NCBI GenBank assembly: GCA_963716925.1
Contig: CAVQUX010000010.1
Location: forward strand, 1,054,001-1,118,000
From: DAISKN01 sp963716925
GTDB taxonomy: Bacteria > Acidobacteriota > Vicinamibacteria > Marinacidobacterales > SMYC01
Reading direction: 5' to 3'
Length of the DNA stretch: 64,000 nt
Shown piece after piece: positions 1-9,001 of this stretch. How positions within the stretch are numbered: position 1 is the first letter of the stretch; each line of letters starts with the position of its first letter. The notes under the pieces were generated by a model that made no database searches, was not told where the DNA came from, and was given only the letters and a program-made list of their open reading frames with translations. The translations under genes were made by a program, and so were the position numbers.

Positions 1-587
1 CGGATCAGGCCGGGGTTGCCCAGGAAATCGAACGCCCGCACGGAACCGTCGGGCTGGATGAAGCGGAGGACGTTCATGACCGACATGCCCAGACGCTCGA
101 GGCCGGGATTGATCGTGAACTCGGAGCGGTCCGAGTCGATCGGATACTCGAAGAGAACGTCGAGGAGTCCCTGGGCCCAGTAGATCTCGGTCTCGGGCGG
201 AAGCGGCGGCCCCCGGACGTGCGCCAGTGCGCTCTGGTAGTCGTCGAAGGAGCGGTCGGAAGGAAGGGATACCCTCGCCGCCGCGATTTCGGGGTCCACC
301 AGGCGCTCGCCTCCCTCGTACAGCTCGACGTAGTCGGCGATCCAGAGGATGGCGGCGTCCCGGAGAACGGAATCGACCTGGGTGAGGTCCAGGTAGCCCC
401 GCGGGTCGGTGGGAACGCTCATGTCCCTCATCGCCGCCAGCGGGACGCGCACCAGGAGCCGCATGCGGTCTCCCTTCGGCTCGAGAAACGCCTGGACTCG
501 AACGCTCGACGGTATCTCATGGCCGAAGGCGGTTGCCGCAAGGGTCAGAGCCGTCGTCAGAACGGCGGCGAACCGCTTTCCGGGCAT
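1..587 (-). CDS. HupE/UreJ-like membrane protein, N-terminal part (truncated by window edge)
   Basis: Reading leftwards from the ATG at 587, an open frame of 195 codons runs off the window without a stop. It opens with a Sec-type signal peptide (MPGKRFAAVLTTALTLAATAF followed by GHE). A soluble segment follows, rich in phrases I associate with the periplasmic N-terminal region of HupE/UreJ-like proteins, such as RVQAFLEPKGDRMRLLVRVP and SLPSDRSFDDY. The expected C-terminal membrane helices would lie outside the window, so the family call rests on recalled similarity only. It is divergent from the beta-propeller gene at 675, leaving 87 bases for both promoters. Metal or hydrogenase association cannot be shown here. 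Confidence 0.55.
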   Translation of the reverse strand, partial: MPGKRFAAVLTTALTLAATAFGHEIPSSVRVQAFLEPKGDRMRLLVRVPLAAMRDMSVPTDPRGYLDLTQVDSVLRDAAILWIADYVELYEGGERLVDPEIAAARVSLPSDRSFDDYQSALAHVRGPPLPPETEIYWAQGLLDVLFEYPIDSDRSEFTINPGLERLGMSVMNVLRFIQPDGSVRAFDFLGNPGLI

Positions 588-606
588 GTCCGGAAAGCCT
601 AGGTTA

Positions 607-636
607 TCGACGCGCTCGGCGCAAATGAGCTATACT
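607..636 (+). promoter_or_regulatory. Candidate sigma-70 promoter for the beta-propeller gene
   Basis: TCGACG (607-612) and TATACT (631-636) are separated by 18 bases. The start site would be near 643, about 30 bases before the ATG at 675, with GGAGG in between. The -10 matches 5 of 6 and the -35 matches 4 of 6. Confidence 0.4.
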
Positions 637-674
637 CGCCCCCCAATTCGCGAGACTTTCCGGAGGTACAGACG

Positions 675-1934
675 ATGGGACTTTGGAAACGGAGATCGAA
701 CCTGATCATCGGCGCGGCCTTCGTCGCCGTCTTCGTGGCGCTTGCCCTCGGCCAATACGTGCTGGAGGCGACGTCGGCCGCTCCCGCCTCGATCGCGCCT
801 ATTGCGGACGTTCAGGCGCCGATGTTCGCAGTGGATCCACTCTGGCCAAAGCCGCTTCCCAACCATTGGCTCATCGGGTCCACGATCGGTGTGACCGTCG
901 ATTCCCGCGACCACGTGTTCATCATCCATCGCCCGGACAGCTTCAATACGAGAACCGAGATCGGCGCAGCCACGAACCCGCCGACCGCCGTCGAGTGCTG
1001 CGTTCCCGCTCCGCCGGTCCTGGAGTTCGACCCGGAAGGGAACCTGGTGGGGCACTGGGGGGGCAAAGGGCCGGGCTATGACTGGCCGAGCTCCAATCAC
1101 GGAATCACCGCCGACCACAAGGACAACCTCTGGATCGGCGGCAACGGGGGCGACGATGCCCACATGCTGAAGTTCACGCGCGACGGGAAGTTCCTCAAGC
1201 AGTTCGGCAAGCCCGGCGTTCGGCGCGCCGCGGGCTACACCGAGAAGGAGCCGAAGTTCGTCGGCGGGAGCCACGACAAGGAGAACTTCGGGAGGGTCGC
1301 CAAGGTCGCGTTCGACGCCTCGGCGAACGAGGTCTACGTTTCCGACGGCTACCTCAACAAGCGAGTGGCCGTCCTCGACATGGACACCGGCGCCTTCAAG
1401 CGCTACTGGGGCGCCTACGGAAACAAGCCCGATGACACCGACCTCGGCCCATACGATCCCAAGGCGCCGCCGGCACAGCAGTTCCGCAACCCCGTCCACT
1501 GCGCCGATCCCTCGAACGACGGCTTCGTCTACGTCTGCGACCGTCCGAACGATCGGCTCCAGGTGTTCAAGAAGGACGGAACGTTCGTGAAGGAGACCTT
1601 CATCGAGAAGGAGACCCTGGGAGACGGGTCGGTCTGGGACATCGCGTTCTCCAAGGACCCCCAGCAGAAGTACATCTACATCGCCGACGGCAAGAACCAG
1701 AAGGTCTACGTGATGGATCGGCAGTCTCTCGAGATCCTGACGAGCTTCGGCGACGGGGGCCGTCAACCCGGGCAGTTCTTCGCGGTGCACAGCATCGCCA
1801 CCGACTCCAAGGGCAACATCTACACCACGGAAACCTACGAGGGGAAGCGGGTGCAGAAGTTCGTCTACAAAGGGCTCGGACCGGTCAAGGAGAAGGACCA
1901 GGGTACGGTCTGGCCGAAGGCGACCTCGAAGTAG
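675..1934 (+). CDS. Exported NHL/six-bladed beta-propeller protein (peptidylglycine amidating lyase-like)
   Basis: The 419-residue protein starts at an ATG with GGAGG eight bases upstream. Residues 8-30 form an uncleaved or cleaved N-terminal hydrophobic segment, so the body is periplasmic or extracellular. The rest carries repeated blades of the type FDPEGNLVGHWG, HGITADHKDNLWIGG, VFKKDGTFVKE and HSIATDSKGNIYTTE, typical of NHL-repeat propellers related to the PAL lyase domain. Substrate and catalytic activity cannot be inferred; many bacterial homologues are only annotated as propellers. It is convergent with the frameshifted binding-protein gene and its last 50 bases overlap it antisense. 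Confidence 0.75.
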   Translation: MGLWKRRSNLIIGAAFVAVFVALALGQYVLEATSAAPASIAPIADVQAPMFAVDPLWPKPLPNHWLIGSTIGVTVDSRDHVFIIHRPDSFNTRTEIGAATNPPTAVECCVPAPPVLEFDPEGNLVGHWGGKGPGYDWPSSNHGITADHKDNLWIGGNGGDDAHMLKFTRDGKFLKQFGKPGVRRAAGYTEKEPKFVGGSHDKENFGRVAKVAFDASANEVYVSDGYLNKRVAVLDMDTGAFKRYWGAYGNKPDDTDLGPYDPKAPPAQQFRNPVHCADPSNDGFVYVCDRPNDRLQVFKKDGTFVKETFIEKETLGDGSVWDIAFSKDPQQKYIYIADGKNQKVYVMDRQSLEILTSFGDGGRQPGQFFAVHSIATDSKGNIYTTETYEGKRVQKFVYKGLGPVKEKDQGTVWPKATSK

Positions 1935-2680
1935 TCATCCTCTCGGCGAGAGAGAGCAGGTAGGGGAGACCCTGTAGCAGTCGGGCTCCGTGCCACGACA
2001 GGAGCTCGCCGTCCACGAGGTAGGCCGCGGCGTTCCCGAACTCCGCGAGATGCTTCTCCTCGAAGGGGAACGGTTCGGAGGCGAGGAGGAGAACTTCGGC
2101 GCCGGAGGTTTCGATCTCCTCGATTCCGATCTCCGGATATCGCCCCCGATCCCGCGGCGCCGCGTTGCGGAAGCCGCATTCCGCGAGGAGAGCCTCGATG
2201 AACGTCTCCGGACCCGCGACCATGTACGGGCGTCGCCAGATGAAGTAAAGGTAGCGGGTCTCCTTCCATTGGACCCCGCGCATCCGGTTGCGCTCCCGCT
2301 CGATCTCGGCGGCCAGAGCCCCGGCCGCCTGCCGGCTCGCCGAGAAGTCGTCCGAGGGATCGGATGTCCGAGACCGCCTCCCCGACGTCCCTGGGGAAGA
2401 ACACCGAAACCGGAACCCTCTCGCGAAGTCTCTCGACGTCCTCCTTCCGATTCTCTTCCTGGTTCGCGAGCACCAGGTCGGGCTCGAGCGAGAGAATGAC
2501 TTCGATTCGGGGGTTCTTCGTGCCTCCGACGATGCGAGCCCGCTCGCGCGCCTCCTTCGGGTGGACGCAGAACCGGGTCACGCCGACGACCCGTTCGGAG
2601 GCGCCGAGACGGAAGAGCGTCTCGGTGGTCGAGGGAACGAGGCTCACGATGCGGCGCGGCTTCGACATGTCGCTTCGCAA
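1885..2680 (-). pseudogene. BtuF-like cobalamin/heme-type ABC substrate-binding protein, frameshifted
   Basis: Two overlapping frames together give one TroA/BtuF-fold protein. The first half starts at 2680 (or 2668, MSKPRRIVSLVPSTTETLF) and contains the family N-terminus, VVGVTRFCVHP and SLEPDLVLAN. The second half (to 1885) continues with RYLYFIWRRPYMVAGPETFI, GFRNAAP and a Trp-containing C-terminus. The switch lies around 2325-2335: one extra base converts the expected GEPAAGALAAEIERERNRM into a nonsense continuation. Removing one base gives about 264 residues, a normal length. It lacks a lipobox or signal peptide, as in several short BtuF-like proteins annotated as cobalamin-binding. It is either a real pseudogene or an assembly error. 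Confidence 0.75.
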
Positions 2681-2757
2681 TTCTAGCTGGCCTCTCGCCC
2701 CGCGGGCCGAGCGAGGGGCGGGAAGGGCGCTTTTTCGCGGCTTTTTTCACTTCCAGG

Positions 2758-2787
2758 CTTGCTTATTGAAAGCAAGGTGACTAGAAT
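2758..2787 (+). promoter_or_regulatory. Candidate HU-gene promoter with operator-like inverted repeat
   Basis: TTGCTT (2759-2764) and TAGAAT (2782-2787) are spaced by 17 bases. A perfect 7-bp inverted repeat, CTTGCTT-ATTGA-AAGCAAG (2758-2776), covers the -35 element and part of the spacer, where a repressor would sit. The start site would be near 2794, leaving a leader of about 160 bases before the HU gene. Confidence 0.45.
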
Positions 2788-2895
2788 AAGCGCCGGTTAG
2801 AGACACGGTCGAGGTCTTACTCAACAAACGCAATTGATGAAGTACGGGCCGGAATCGCTCGCACGCGGGCGATCGACAGTGTGCATTGCGATCGT

Positions 2896-2921
2896 GGACC
2901 TTCCTCATCCGTGGAGGGTCC
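2896..2921 (+). other. Stem-loop in the HU leader
   Basis: GGACCTTCC (2896-2904) pairs with GGAGGGTCC (2913-2921), one mismatch, across an 8-base loop. It lies 35 bases upstream of the HU start codon in the presumed 5' leader. No U-run follows, so it is more likely a leader structure than a terminator. Confidence 0.4.
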
Positions 2922-2956
2922 TCAGAGGAACGTTCATGTCAAAGGAGACTTGAGGA

Positions 2957-3256
2957 ATGGCGTCCAAACCCCTGACGAAGACACAGATCGTGGCCCAGTT
3001 TGCGGAAACGATGCAGATCCCGAAGAAGGCGGCGGCAGCCTACTTCGAGCAGCTCGCGGACCTCGCGATCAAGGAGACGAAGCGGACGGGCCAGTTCGTC
3101 ATTCCCGGACTCGGAAAGCTCGTGAGGTCGGTGCGTAAGCCGCGCAAGGGCCGAAACCCCCAGACGGGCGAGGAAATCCAGATTCCGAAGAAGACGGTGG
3201 TCAAGTTCCGCGTGGCCAAGGCCTGCAAGGACGCCGTCGTTCCCAAGAAAGTCTAG
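2957..3256 (+). CDS. HU/IHF-family DNA-binding protein
   Basis: This 99-residue protein has the full HU fold: N-terminal helices (residues 5-40), the sheet motif FVIPGLGKLV near residues 48-57 and the DNA-binding arm RKGRNPQTGEEIQIP near 63-77. It should act as a nucleoid-associated architectural protein binding and bending DNA as a dimer. Several Lys residues extend the C-terminus. It stands alone between convergent or opposite genes with its own promoter and a long structured leader. Whether it is HU or IHF in function cannot be decided from sequence. Confidence 0.93.
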   Translation: MASKPLTKTQIVAQFAETMQIPKKAAAAYFEQLADLAIKETKRTGQFVIPGLGKLVRSVRKPRKGRNPQTGEEIQIPKKTVVKFRVAKACKDAVVPKKV

Positions 3257-3280
3257 GCTCGAGCCAGCAGTTTCGATCCC

Positions 3281-3308
3281 GCGGGAGGGTCGGAAGCGGC
3301 TCTCCCGC
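3281..3308. terminator. Candidate stem-loop between HU gene and phosphatase gene
   Basis: GCGGGAG (3281-3287) pairs perfectly with CTCCCGC (3302-3308) around a 14-base loop, 25 bases after the HU stop codon. There is no clear T-run on either side, so this is a weak terminator. The rest of 3309-3460 shows nothing recognisable. Confidence 0.35.
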
Positions 3309-3460
3309 CCCCTCATCCCACGCCGAAGGTCTCTCTAACTCTCCCGTCGTCGACCACACGGTCGTATTGAGCTTGGGAAGATTTCCTTTCCCCTCCTCCC
3401 AGCCTCGCATAAAGGTATGTCGTGCCGCATCGCGATAGGACCGATTGCGTGTTATCCGGG

Positions 3461-5170
3461 TTATTGAGGCAAGGGGACCGCTTCCAGCTTCTTCAGCTCG
3501 TCGCGCGCCTCCCTGCGGCTCGGCTCTACCGCGAGCGCCTCCTCGAATTGCTTTCGAGCCTCCTCGCGATCGTCCAGGCCCAGATAGGCCATGCCCTTGA
3601 ATAAGTGAACGTCGTAGCCGATGCCTCCATCGACCGACAGGCTGTCGAGTACCGCGATCGCGTCCCGAAACCGGCCGCGAGCGATGTGGAGACGGGCGCG
3701 GGTGAGGAGAAAGCTCGGGCTCGTCGGTGATTGCGCGATCGTCCGGTCGATGATGGCTTCGGCTTTGTCCAGCTCGAGGTTCTTGTCGATGCAGAAACGG
3801 GCGAGGAGATTCGCGAGGTTGAGGTTATCGGGACTCTGCTCGACGAGAGCCGAGAGTCCTTCGATGTACGCGAGGTACTGTTCCCGCGCGCGATCCGGCT
3901 GCCCCGTCGCCTCGTAGTGGGAGCCGAGAAGGTCCCGGTAGCGGAACGGGACGAGACCCGGGTTCTTGAACAGCTTTTCGAGAATCGCAGCGGCGTCGGC
4001 GGCGCGGCCTTCCTGCTGCAGCGAGTCCACGACCTTCAGCTGTACGTCCACGTTCTGGGGGTCCACCTTCGAGACCGCGAGGACGTAGGCCCCGAACGTC
4101 GTCTCGTCCATGGTCTCGGGAATCGGTACCGAGCCCCCATCGTGAATCGCACGGAGGGAACCCCCCTCGATCTCGAGGGCGATACGGTGTCCCCCGCGAT
4201 AGAGCTCGAGCATTCCGGTATCTATGCTGATGTGTTTGCCGCCGAATCGCGATTCGATGACCCCGGAGGTCAGCGTGTGGCCCACGACCATCCGGGTGGC
4301 GCCGAGAGCCGCGAGGATTCCGGAAACACGCGCATCCTCCGCTTGCTGGGAAGCGCGAGTCAACGCGATGTTTGCCAGGCCGCGGTACTGGAGCGGCGAC
4401 TCGGAATCGAACGCGATGCCGCCTTCGAGCGGGACCTCGTCCGAGAGCTCGGCGCGAACCCGGCGGTTCACCTCGGCGATGCCGATCTGCGCCATCTTCT
4501 CGCTCCAGTCTCCGTGGGAGAAGACGACGCCATCGATCTTGATCGCGACGTTCTTCGTTCGGATCCACTTTCCGTAGCGGCCGGTAGCGGAGAATGCCTG
4601 CCGGTGCTCCACGTACCCCAACGGATACCTGGCTTCGAACTCATCTTTCGACTGGCTCTTGTCGGGTGGATCCTCGTTTCTTTCCTTCGCTTCCCGCCGA
4701 ATCTGCTCGTAGTACCGCTCGAAGGCCGTGTCCCGCAGGCGCCGGGAATCCCGGTCGGTATAGGACTCGTACTCCTGCTTCGAGACGAGATCGAGAATCC
4801 CGACCACGTTCATCGCCTCGTGATTTCCGATGAGCACGTGGACGCGGCCTCCCGCTTTCTCCGCCTGCTCCTCGAGATCCATCAGGAGATCCATCGCCTT
4901 GCGGGAATCGGGGCCGCGGTCGACGATGTCGCCGTTCTGCACCAGGTGGGTCTTGCCCCCCTTCCACTTCCGCTTCTCGTCGAGGATCCCGGCGGTCTGG
5001 AGCACGGCCACCATGTTGTCGAACGCGCCATGGACGTCGCCGATGGCGACCACCCGCGGGACGTCCTTCCATTCCCAGAGCGGTTCCGCTCGCTCCTGAG
5101 CGGCGGACCCCGAGGGGACGATCAGAAGCAGTAGCAGGCCGAGGAGGAGACCGCGGCGAGAAGGCTTCAT
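3461..5170 (-). CDS. Exported calcineurin-like metallophosphatase with C-terminal TPRs
   Basis: The 569-residue protein begins with a signal peptide (residues 1-24, RRGLLLGLLLLLIVPSGSAA). The metallophosphatase metal-binding blocks follow in order: GDVHG (44-48), GDIVDRG (80-86), GNHEA (115-119), then SHGDW and VVGHT. This order and the long insert between GNHE and SHGDW resemble the Shewanella-like (SLP) protein phosphatases. Residues from about 360 to the end are helical repeats of TPR type (for example LFKGMAYLGLDDREEARKQF). Expected to hydrolyse phosphoesters in the periplasm; the substrate is unknown. Its start codon overlaps the stop of the upstream cyclic-nucleotide-binding gene (TGATG), so translation is probably coupled. 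Confidence 0.85.
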   Translation of the reverse strand: MKPSRRGLLLGLLLLLIVPSGSAAQERAEPLWEWKDVPRVVAIGDVHGAFDNMVAVLQTAGILDEKRKWKGGKTHLVQNGDIVDRGPDSRKAMDLLMDLEEQAEKAGGRVHVLIGNHEAMNVVGILDLVSKQEYESYTDRDSRRLRDTAFERYYEQIRREAKERNEDPPDKSQSKDEFEARYPLGYVEHRQAFSATGRYGKWIRTKNVAIKIDGVVFSHGDWSEKMAQIGIAEVNRRVRAELSDEVPLEGGIAFDSESPLQYRGLANIALTRASQQAEDARVSGILAALGATRMVVGHTLTSGVIESRFGGKHISIDTGMLELYRGGHRIALEIEGGSLRAIHDGGSVPIPETMDETTFGAYVLAVSKVDPQNVDVQLKVVDSLQQEGRAADAAAILEKLFKNPGLVPFRYRDLLGSHYEATGQPDRAREQYLAYIEGLSALVEQSPDNLNLANLLARFCIDKNLELDKAEAIIDRTIAQSPTSPSFLLTRARLHIARGRFRDAIAVLDSLSVDGGIGYDVHLFKGMAYLGLDDREEARKQFEEALAVEPSRREARDELKKLEAVPLPQ

Positions 5171-6087
5171 CAGGATCCGACCGGGCTTCCGCCGTCGCGG
5201 TGGAACACCGCGCTGAAAACTCCCTGTAGCAGGTCCATTCGATCCGCCAGGAGGTCGAAGAGCGGTTCGCGGTCGATCTGGAGCGCTCTTCCCGATTCGA
5301 CGACCCGTCCGGTATCGGCAAAGCTCGCTCCCGCGAGGGTCTCCCGGACCCCCATGGAGGAGCCGGCGCCGAAGCTCCTGCTCCCCGCCGCGGACTCGAG
5401 CTCGACGGCTCCGGTGAGAAGCAGCACGATCGCAGCCGGGGCGCCGGGGGTGAACAGGTTCTCCGGCACCGTGAGCGGGATCTCCCGGGCGATCGCGGCG
5501 ACCTCGTAGATCTCCTCAGCGGTCGCGTGCGAGAGAATCGGGATCGTCTGGAGGCACATGACTCTCTCGACGGTCGTGAGCGGACGCTCCCGGTGCTCGT
5601 AGCGGAAGGAGGCCGACCGTCCGTCGAACGAGGTGCGATCCCTGGATCCCGAGGGATCGAGAAGCATGCGGAAGAGGCCCTGCGCGAGCTCGATGTTCGC
5701 CGCGAGGAGGGTGCGGAACTCCTCCGCCGGCAGGACCAGCGCGATGGATTCGAGCTCGGCGGTCGCCGAGCTCTGTAGCGCCGTTCCCTTCAGGACTTCC
5801 TGAAAGCCGAGCATCGCCGGAGGCGCCAGAACCTCGGAGCCGTCTTCTCGTCCGTCCGCGACGCGAAAGCACCCTTGCACCAGGACCTGGATGTACTCCG
5901 CGGGAGCGCCCCGCTCCTGCACCCGCGCTCCCGCGCCGTACCGCACCTGACGCGAGATGGTGGCGATGCGGAAGAGCTCGTCCATCGAGGCGAAGCGGAA
6001 CAGGGGTATCTCCTTCAGCCGGCGCACCAGGCTTATCGCCGGGACCGGGGGGAGGAGCTCAAAACGGATGGGCGGGATGAGGCTCAT
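5170..6087 (-). CDS. Protein with two cyclic-nucleotide-binding-type domains
   Basis: This 305-residue protein carries two tandem cNMP-binding (CRP-like) jelly-roll modules, each opened by a short linker of the form IPLFRFASMDELFRIATIS (about 27-45) and IPILSHATAEEIYEVAAIA (about 180-200). There is no DNA-binding helix-turn-helix and no membrane segment, so it is a soluble sensor or regulatory subunit rather than a transcription factor. The phosphate-binding cassette (GE...RSA) of true cAMP binders is not preserved in either module, so ligand binding is uncertain. Its first 29 bases overlap the end of the translocase-HEAT gene. That overlap suggests it works with that membrane protein; some proteins of this superfamily are associated with CNB domains. 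Confidence 0.8.
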   Translation of the reverse strand: MSLIPPIRFELLPPVPAISLVRRLKEIPLFRFASMDELFRIATISRQVRYGAGARVQERGAPAEYIQVLVQGCFRVADGREDGSEVLAPPAMLGFQEVLKGTALQSSATAELESIALVLPAEEFRTLLAANIELAQGLFRMLLDPSGSRDRTSFDGRSASFRYEHRERPLTTVERVMCLQTIPILSHATAEEIYEVAAIAREIPLTVPENLFTPGAPAAIVLLLTGAVELESAAGSRSFGAGSSMGVRETLAGASFADTGRVVESGRALQIDREPLFDLLADRMDLLQGVFSAVFHRDGGSPVGS

Positions 6088-8926
6088 CTTTCGTTATTGG
6101 CTTTGTTGGCTCGGTTGGCTCAGTTGGCTTCAGCCGGTAGGCGGCGAGCGCGTAGGACGCCGATTCGAAGACGACGAAATCGCGGGCATCGCGGAACTGG
6201 AGCACCTGCTCCAGGTCGGGGGCGAGGGACCAGAGCTTCCTCTCCCGCACCAGGTCGATGGCCGCGGCCGCCACTACGGGGTCGTCGTCGTAGATCAACC
6301 GTTCCAGTGTCTCCTCGACTCCTCGAACGCGATTCTTGAGGAACACGTTGCCCTTGCGCACCTTCTCGTCGAGCGGCATCTCGTCGATGATGGGCAGGAG
6401 AATCTTCCGCAGCTGACCCGAGAGTGTGTTGTCCAGGAACTCGATGGCGCTCGCGCGCGACCGGACGTCGCCGCGCTCGATGGCGATGCGGGCCGCCCGG
6501 ATATCCTTCCAGTCGAAGATGAGTCCCAGCAGAAGGTAGACGCGGTCGAGCGCGCGGGAGAGCTTCTCGGTAAGAGACTGGGCGAGGATGCCGTTGCGCG
6601 GAAGGCCGCCCTTGTCGAAGAGGTTGTAGCTCGCGCCGAGATACCGATAATAGCGCACCGATTCCTTCAGGAGGAGCTTCTCGATTGGAGAGAAGGGGAT
6701 CGGAAGATCGGACCTCTCGCGACGGATCTTCTCCAGGGCGAGCACCGCTTTGTACCGCAGGAAACCGTCCTCGCTCTCGAGCGTCTCGACCAGCGCGTCG
6801 ACCGAAGCCGGCGAGGGGATTCTCGCCAGGGTCCCGGGGATATGGCGGCGAACCCATGGGTCCTCCTCCTCGTCCCGGAGGAAGTAGGTGAGTGCTTCGG
6901 TAGCGTTCTCGCCATAGCTCACCAGCGCCGCGCGGGCCGCGTTCTTCAGCCGGCGGTTGCGCATGAGAGAGATGAGGGTGGGAACGAAGAGGAGATCCGA
7001 ATCCCCGAGGAGTCGGGCGCTTCCGATGGCTTCCTTGGCGACGACCGGGTCGGCGTCGTGCATCAGGGGCAGGAGGAGCTGCCGGAATCGCGGGTCGGTG
7101 GTCCGCGCGATGGCCCGCGCCGCCTCGCGTCTCGATGGCGCCATCGCGTCGCGGCCGTCGCCCGCGAGCCGCTCGAGCACCCGACGCGCCTCGCCGCGGT
7201 CGCTTTCGGTTCCGTTCTCCGCGAGCGCCACCGCGGCGGTGGCCGCGATTCGCGGGTCGCCGTCGTTCAAGTAGGGACGCATCAGATCCCGGACGTCTCC
7301 CTGCCGGACGGACGACAGAAGGGAGATCGCCGCCGCGCGCACGTCCGGGTCTTCGTCTCTCAGGGATCTTTCGAGGGATGGGGCCCAGCGCTCGATCACC
7401 TCCGCCTCCGCTCCCTTCACCGCCGCGATCGCGCGGGCGCGGACGCGGGGCGAGTGATGGTGGAGGAGCAGCGGAGTGATGAGCTTCGTCTTCGAGAGCT
7501 GCTCCAGGAACTCGATGGAACGAAGGACCCGCTCGTCGTCGGCGCTGCCGAGCTCCTCGACCAGGGTTTCGAGGGTGGCGGCGTCTCCCGCCTCGCGGGT
7601 CAGCCGCTCCGGCTCGAGATCCATGGTCTCGATGCTCCTTCGAAACACCGAGAGGTACTCCTTCTTCGCGAGCCGGGTGAGCACCAGCCACAGCCCGCAA
7701 TACACCAGACTGAAAATGCTGAGCTGCCACCAGGCGAGCTTCAGCCACTGGATGGCGAGAATCAGCACCAGCGAGCCGACACCCTTGCCGATGAAACGAT
7801 CGGCGACGACGTCCACGAAGCCCTTGGCCTTGAGCTTGAGATCGGCGCTCAACGGCAGGAACAGAGTCTCCCGCGTGGTTTTGTCGAGGCTGTAGCGCAG
7901 GGCGCTGTCGGTGACCCGGGCGACGCTCGAGGCCCAGAGAGCCTTGTAGAGAAGGATGAGGACGGCGGTCCCACCCAGGCTGGCGGGAAGGACCGCCATG
8001 GCGAAGCCGATACCCAGGAGGCTGTAGATCCTCGAGGTGAAGTAGATCTGGATCACGAACCCAATGAGGGAGATGTAGAAAGTGATCCCTGCGAGGAAGC
8101 TGGTGATGCTGTCCTTGCCCGCGACCGCCGACTCCGAGGCCATGTAGAGCTGTTGCTCGAGCGTCGCCGCCCCGAGAGCCGAGAATCCGATGACCAGCGC
8201 GATGAGCTGGAGGTGCCGCGAGCCCCTCAGCATCGACAGGGCTTCGCCGCCTCCGAGGCTCTCGCCCTTGACTCGGAACGAACCGCCCTCGGGGCTCGTC
8301 CGTCTTTGAATTTCCAGTATGAGGAAGAAACAGACGCCGAGGATGGCGGCGCTGAAGAGGATGAGGTTCTCGGTACCGACCCGCTCGACGAGGAGCGCGG
8401 TCAGTCCCGACCCCATCATGCCTCCGAGCATCGAGCCTCCGCCGATGAAACCGAAGACGCGCTTCGCCTGTCGAGCGTCGTAGATCTCGTTCGCCAGCGT
8501 CCAGAATTGGCTGATGAGAAAGATTCCGAGGAGCAGCCGGCCGAAGAAGAAGAACGCCGCCGAAACCCAGGCCTGCCCGGTCTTGAACAGGAACCAGAAA
8601 GCGACCAGGAGCACGATGATCGCCACCTGGGTTCCCGGCAGCACCCAGAGCTTCGGCAGCTTCCCCAGGGCGCGGCTGTAGTAGTTCATGATGAAGCCCA
8701 TGGTGAGGCCGGCGAGGAGCATGACGTAGGGCACCTTGTCGGCCCCGAGGTCGTCGATGAACTTGGAGGCCGCCGAGGGCTTGATGTTGTTGTAGGCGGT
8801 CATCACCAGGAAGGAGTAGATGAACATCAGGACGCCTACGACCGCTTCGCCCTCGCGGAAGTTCACGAGGGGGGACAACGAGCGCCGAAGGAAGGAGTCG
8901 ATCATCGAGGGGCTACCCAGCGTCAT
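6059..8926 (-). CDS. ADP/ATP translocase-like (NTT/Npt) membrane protein fused to HEAT repeats
   Basis: The 955-residue protein has about 10-12 hydrophobic segments over residues 25-430. Its N-terminal region (FREGEAVVGVLMFIYSFLVM, then AYNNIKPSA) matches the nucleotide-transporter (NTT/Npt) relatives in the MFS-like fold. The second half, from about residue 455 to the end, is a run of HEAT-like repeats (for example VRARAIAAVKGAEAE, DPDVRAAAISLLSSVR, DPWVRRHIPGTLARI). It sits in the inner membrane; nucleotide transport should not be assumed for free-living relatives. No clear Shine-Dalgarno precedes 8926 (ATG), and MIDSFL at 8905 is an alternative start. It overlaps the downstream CNB gene by 29 bases and follows the GTPase gene by 75 bases. 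Confidence 0.8.
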   Translation of the reverse strand: MTLGSPSMIDSFLRRSLSPLVNFREGEAVVGVLMFIYSFLVMTAYNNIKPSAASKFIDDLGADKVPYVMLLAGLTMGFIMNYYSRALGKLPKLWVLPGTQVAIIVLLVAFWFLFKTGQAWVSAAFFFFGRLLLGIFLISQFWTLANEIYDARQAKRVFGFIGGGSMLGGMMGSGLTALLVERVGTENLILFSAAILGVCFFLILEIQRRTSPEGGSFRVKGESLGGGEALSMLRGSRHLQLIALVIGFSALGAATLEQQLYMASESAVAGKDSITSFLAGITFYISLIGFVIQIYFTSRIYSLLGIGFAMAVLPASLGGTAVLILLYKALWASSVARVTDSALRYSLDKTTRETLFLPLSADLKLKAKGFVDVVADRFIGKGVGSLVLILAIQWLKLAWWQLSIFSLVYCGLWLVLTRLAKKEYLSVFRRSIETMDLEPERLTREAGDAATLETLVEELGSADDERVLRSIEFLEQLSKTKLITPLLLHHHSPRVRARAIAAVKGAEAEVIERWAPSLERSLRDEDPDVRAAAISLLSSVRQGDVRDLMRPYLNDGDPRIAATAAVALAENGTESDRGEARRVLERLAGDGRDAMAPSRREAARAIARTTDPRFRQLLLPLMHDADPVVAKEAIGSARLLGDSDLLFVPTLISLMRNRRLKNAARAALVSYGENATEALTYFLRDEEEDPWVRRHIPGTLARIPSPASVDALVETLESEDGFLRYKAVLALEKIRRERSDLPIPFSPIEKLLLKESVRYYRYLGASYNLFDKGGLPRNGILAQSLTEKLSRALDRVYLLLGLIFDWKDIRAARIAIERGDVRSRASAIEFLDNTLSGQLRKILLPIIDEMPLDEKVRKGNVFLKNRVRGVEETLERLIYDDDPVVAAAAIDLVRERKLWSLAPDLEQVLQFRDARDFVVFESASYALAAYRLKPTEPTEPTKPITKDEPHPAHPF

Positions 8927-9001
8927 GTTATGCCAGGCGCAAGAGTAGCGGCAAACACGGAATAGCCAGCAACGGTCGGCGATCGGCTTGACGGCTGACG
9001 G

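Noticed and set aside
5957..8965. 1002-codon open frame on the plus strand
   Set aside because: Antisense to the translocase-HEAT gene; composition is charged and repetitive as expected of a GC-rich shadow frame, with no recognisable domain.
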